This document shows, piece after piece, positions 4,591 through 5,377 of a stretch of 5,377 nucleotides of DNA; positions within the stretch are counted from its first letter, which is position 1; every line of letters starts with the position of its first letter. The notes under the pieces are model-generated. The model saw only the letters and a list, made by a program, of their open reading frames with translations, was not told the origin of the DNA and searched no databases. Source of the DNA: an uncultured Nitrospinaceae bacterium (GTDB lineage: Bacteria > Nitrospinota > Nitrospinia > Nitrospinales > VA-1); assembly GCA_905182935.1 (NCBI GenBank), contig CAJJDL010000280.1, positions 1 to 5,377 on the forward strand, written 5' to 3'. The translations under genes and the position numbers were made by a program.

Positions 4591-4746
4591 ATTCTCATCA
4601 TTTTTTTTACTATCTTGTCTATTCTTTGAAGTTGGAAATTTATCAGACGAGTTTATTTCTTTACCTGCCCGAAATAATGTACGCACTAGGATGGCAATAA
4701 CTAATACCACTAAGACTAAAATAAAATCGTTTGAATCAAAGTCCAC
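4582..4746 (-). CDS. Small single-pass membrane protein, 54 residues, GTG start
   Basis: Not recognised. A short acidic N-terminus (DFDSND) is followed by one strongly hydrophobic segment at residues 8-21 (FILVLVVLVIAILV), then RTLFRAGKE and a polar, Lys/Asn/Asp-rich tail. Under the positive-inside rule the tail should be cytoplasmic, with a very short periplasmic N-terminus. The start is GTG (4746); AGGGGG (4761-4756) lies 9 nt upstream and no ATG is available. The stop at 4582 is TAA. A clean membrane segment plus a ribosome site argues strongly for a real gene. It lies downstream of the sigma-54 activator on the same strand, 185 nt away. An accessory role for a membrane or flagellar complex is only a guess. 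Confidence 0.7.
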   Translation of the reverse strand: MDFDSNDFILVLVVLVIAILVRTLFRAGKEINSSDKFPTSKNRQDSKKNDENTL

Positions 4747-4852
4747 CTAAAGACACCCCCTGTTTGGTTTAATCGAAATACTAGTTATAGCCCAAAACAT
4801 ATACTTTTGAAAGTCAGGATAATACTAGTCTAACCTGAGATTAAGCTCCTAT

Positions 4853-4904
4853 ACCAGCAAACAATACTAATGATAATATTGATTAGGTTATTCAGATTGC
4901 TGGT
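4853..4904. repeat. Nested inverted repeat after the activator gene
   Basis: ACCAGCAA (4853-4860) is complementary to TTGCTGGT (4897-4904). Inside it CAATA (4862-4866) pairs with TATTG (4877-4881). The element starts 28 nt after the activator stop codon. Neither strand has a U-run beside it, so it is not an obvious intrinsic terminator. It may protect the message end or bind a protein. Confidence 0.4.
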
Positions 4905-4931
4905 TTAGGTGGAATAACAAGTTTTATAAGG

Positions 4932-5377
4932 TTAACGTACTAGGTTCATTTTTTTAATTTTTTCGACCAAAGTAGTTCTATTTAACTCCAATAATCCCGC
5001 GGCTTTATTCTTAACCCAATTGGTTCTTCCAAGCGCTTCAGTAATAAGGCCTCTTTCAAACTCTTCAACCGCAGCTTTTAGATTAATTCCTCCTTCTGGT
5101 AAACCTATAAAAAAAGAGTTTTTTAATCCGTTCTGCAACATTTTAGATGGAGTTAGTTCGTCTTGAGGCTCTTCATTGGATGGCAGATTTTCTCTAGGAA
5201 TATCACCCAAAACTTTTTCTGGTAAGTCTTTAGAAGAGATATTATTCCCAATACTCAACACAACCATACGCTCAATAAAATTTCCTAACTCGCGTATGTT
5301 CCCTGGCCAGGAATATTTTGTCAGCAGATCGATAGCTTCACTACTAATAGTCTTTGGATGCTGTCCTTGATTCTCAT
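4932..5377 (-). CDS. Sigma-54-dependent activator, FlrA/FleQ-like, C-terminal part (cut by window edge)
   Basis: Proteins of this family are cytoplasmic enhancer-binding ATPases that open sigma-54 promoters; FlrA/FleQ-type members start the flagellar gene cascade. The last 147 residues are visible. Residues 18-36 contain the end of the AAA+ domain with the WPGNIREL motif (WPGNVREL in the family) and FIERMVVL. Residues 45-95 are a polar linker, then LPEGGINLK leads into the Fis-type helix-turn-helix (about 102-147: ERGLITEALGRTNWVKNKAAGLLELNRTTLVEKIKKM). The RTTLVEK ending and LPEGGINLK linker are closer to FlrA/FleQ than to NtrC. The Walker motifs, the GAFTGA loop and any N-terminal receiver domain lie outside the window, so the subgroup is not certain. 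The ATG at 5267 is internal, not the start. Confidence 0.9.
   Translation of the reverse strand, partial: ENQGQHPKTISSEAIDLLTKYSWPGNIRELGNFIERMVVLSIGNNISSKDLPEKVLGDIPRENLPSNEEPQDELTPSKMLQNGLKNSFFIGLPEGGINLKAAVEEFERGLITEALGRTNWVKNKAAGLLELNRTTLVEKIKKMNLVR

Noticed and set aside
1..5377. CRISPR arrays, tRNA or rRNA genes, insertion sequences
   Set aside because: No regularly spaced direct repeats, no tRNA cloverleaf signature, no rRNA segments and no transposase fragments were seen on either strand.

Overview
The window is an AT-rich (roughly one-third G+C by eye) piece of a bacterial chromosome carrying late flagellar genes. Three things support this: a FliD-type filament cap protein at the left edge, two near-consensus sigma-28 (FliA) flagellar promoters in the middle, and the C-terminal end of a sigma-54-dependent activator of the FlrA/FleQ flagellar-regulator type at the right edge. 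A polar-flagellated Gram-negative of the Desulfobacterota, Nitrospinota or SAR324 kind would fit, but no marker here fixes the phylum.

Layout from left to right. 1-1370 (-): FliD, cut by the left edge, with two calcium-loop-like inserts in its central domain. 1371-1774: a 400-nt intergenic stretch, more G+C-rich than its surroundings. Read on the minus strand it folds into at least six hairpins, is rich in GGA triplets, and contains two terminator-like elements before fliD. I annotate 1470-1745 as a candidate structured RNA or leader. 1775-2500 (-): a 241-residue, cysteine-free, Ser/Thr/Gln-rich, probably disordered protein with a good ribosome site. 2501-2906: no gene, but two sigma-28 promoters face each other (plus strand 2624-2650, minus strand 2775-2801) with a terminator-like hairpin usable in both directions between them. 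2907-3503 (-): a 198-residue protein with a beta-grasp-like start and a helical, FliS-like C-terminal half.

The right half is less clearly flagellar. 3504-3859 is a divergent promoter region with a long imperfect inverted repeat. 3860-4060 (+) and 4170-4364 (-) are two small convergent genes of unknown function, the first followed by an intrinsic terminator. 4582-4746 (-) is a GTG-started 54-residue single-pass membrane protein. 4932-5377 (-) is the C-terminal part of the sigma-54 activator, with the end of the AAA+ domain and a Fis-type helix-turn-helix.

Working model. The minus-strand sigma-28 promoter gives late expression of the 241-residue protein. That transcript would then pass through the structured RNA into fliD, where attenuation or CsrA-type binding could set cap-protein output. 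The plus-strand sigma-28 promoter would make a short RNA overlapping the leader of the same transcript. The model rests on motif reading by eye; no homology search or folding program was run.
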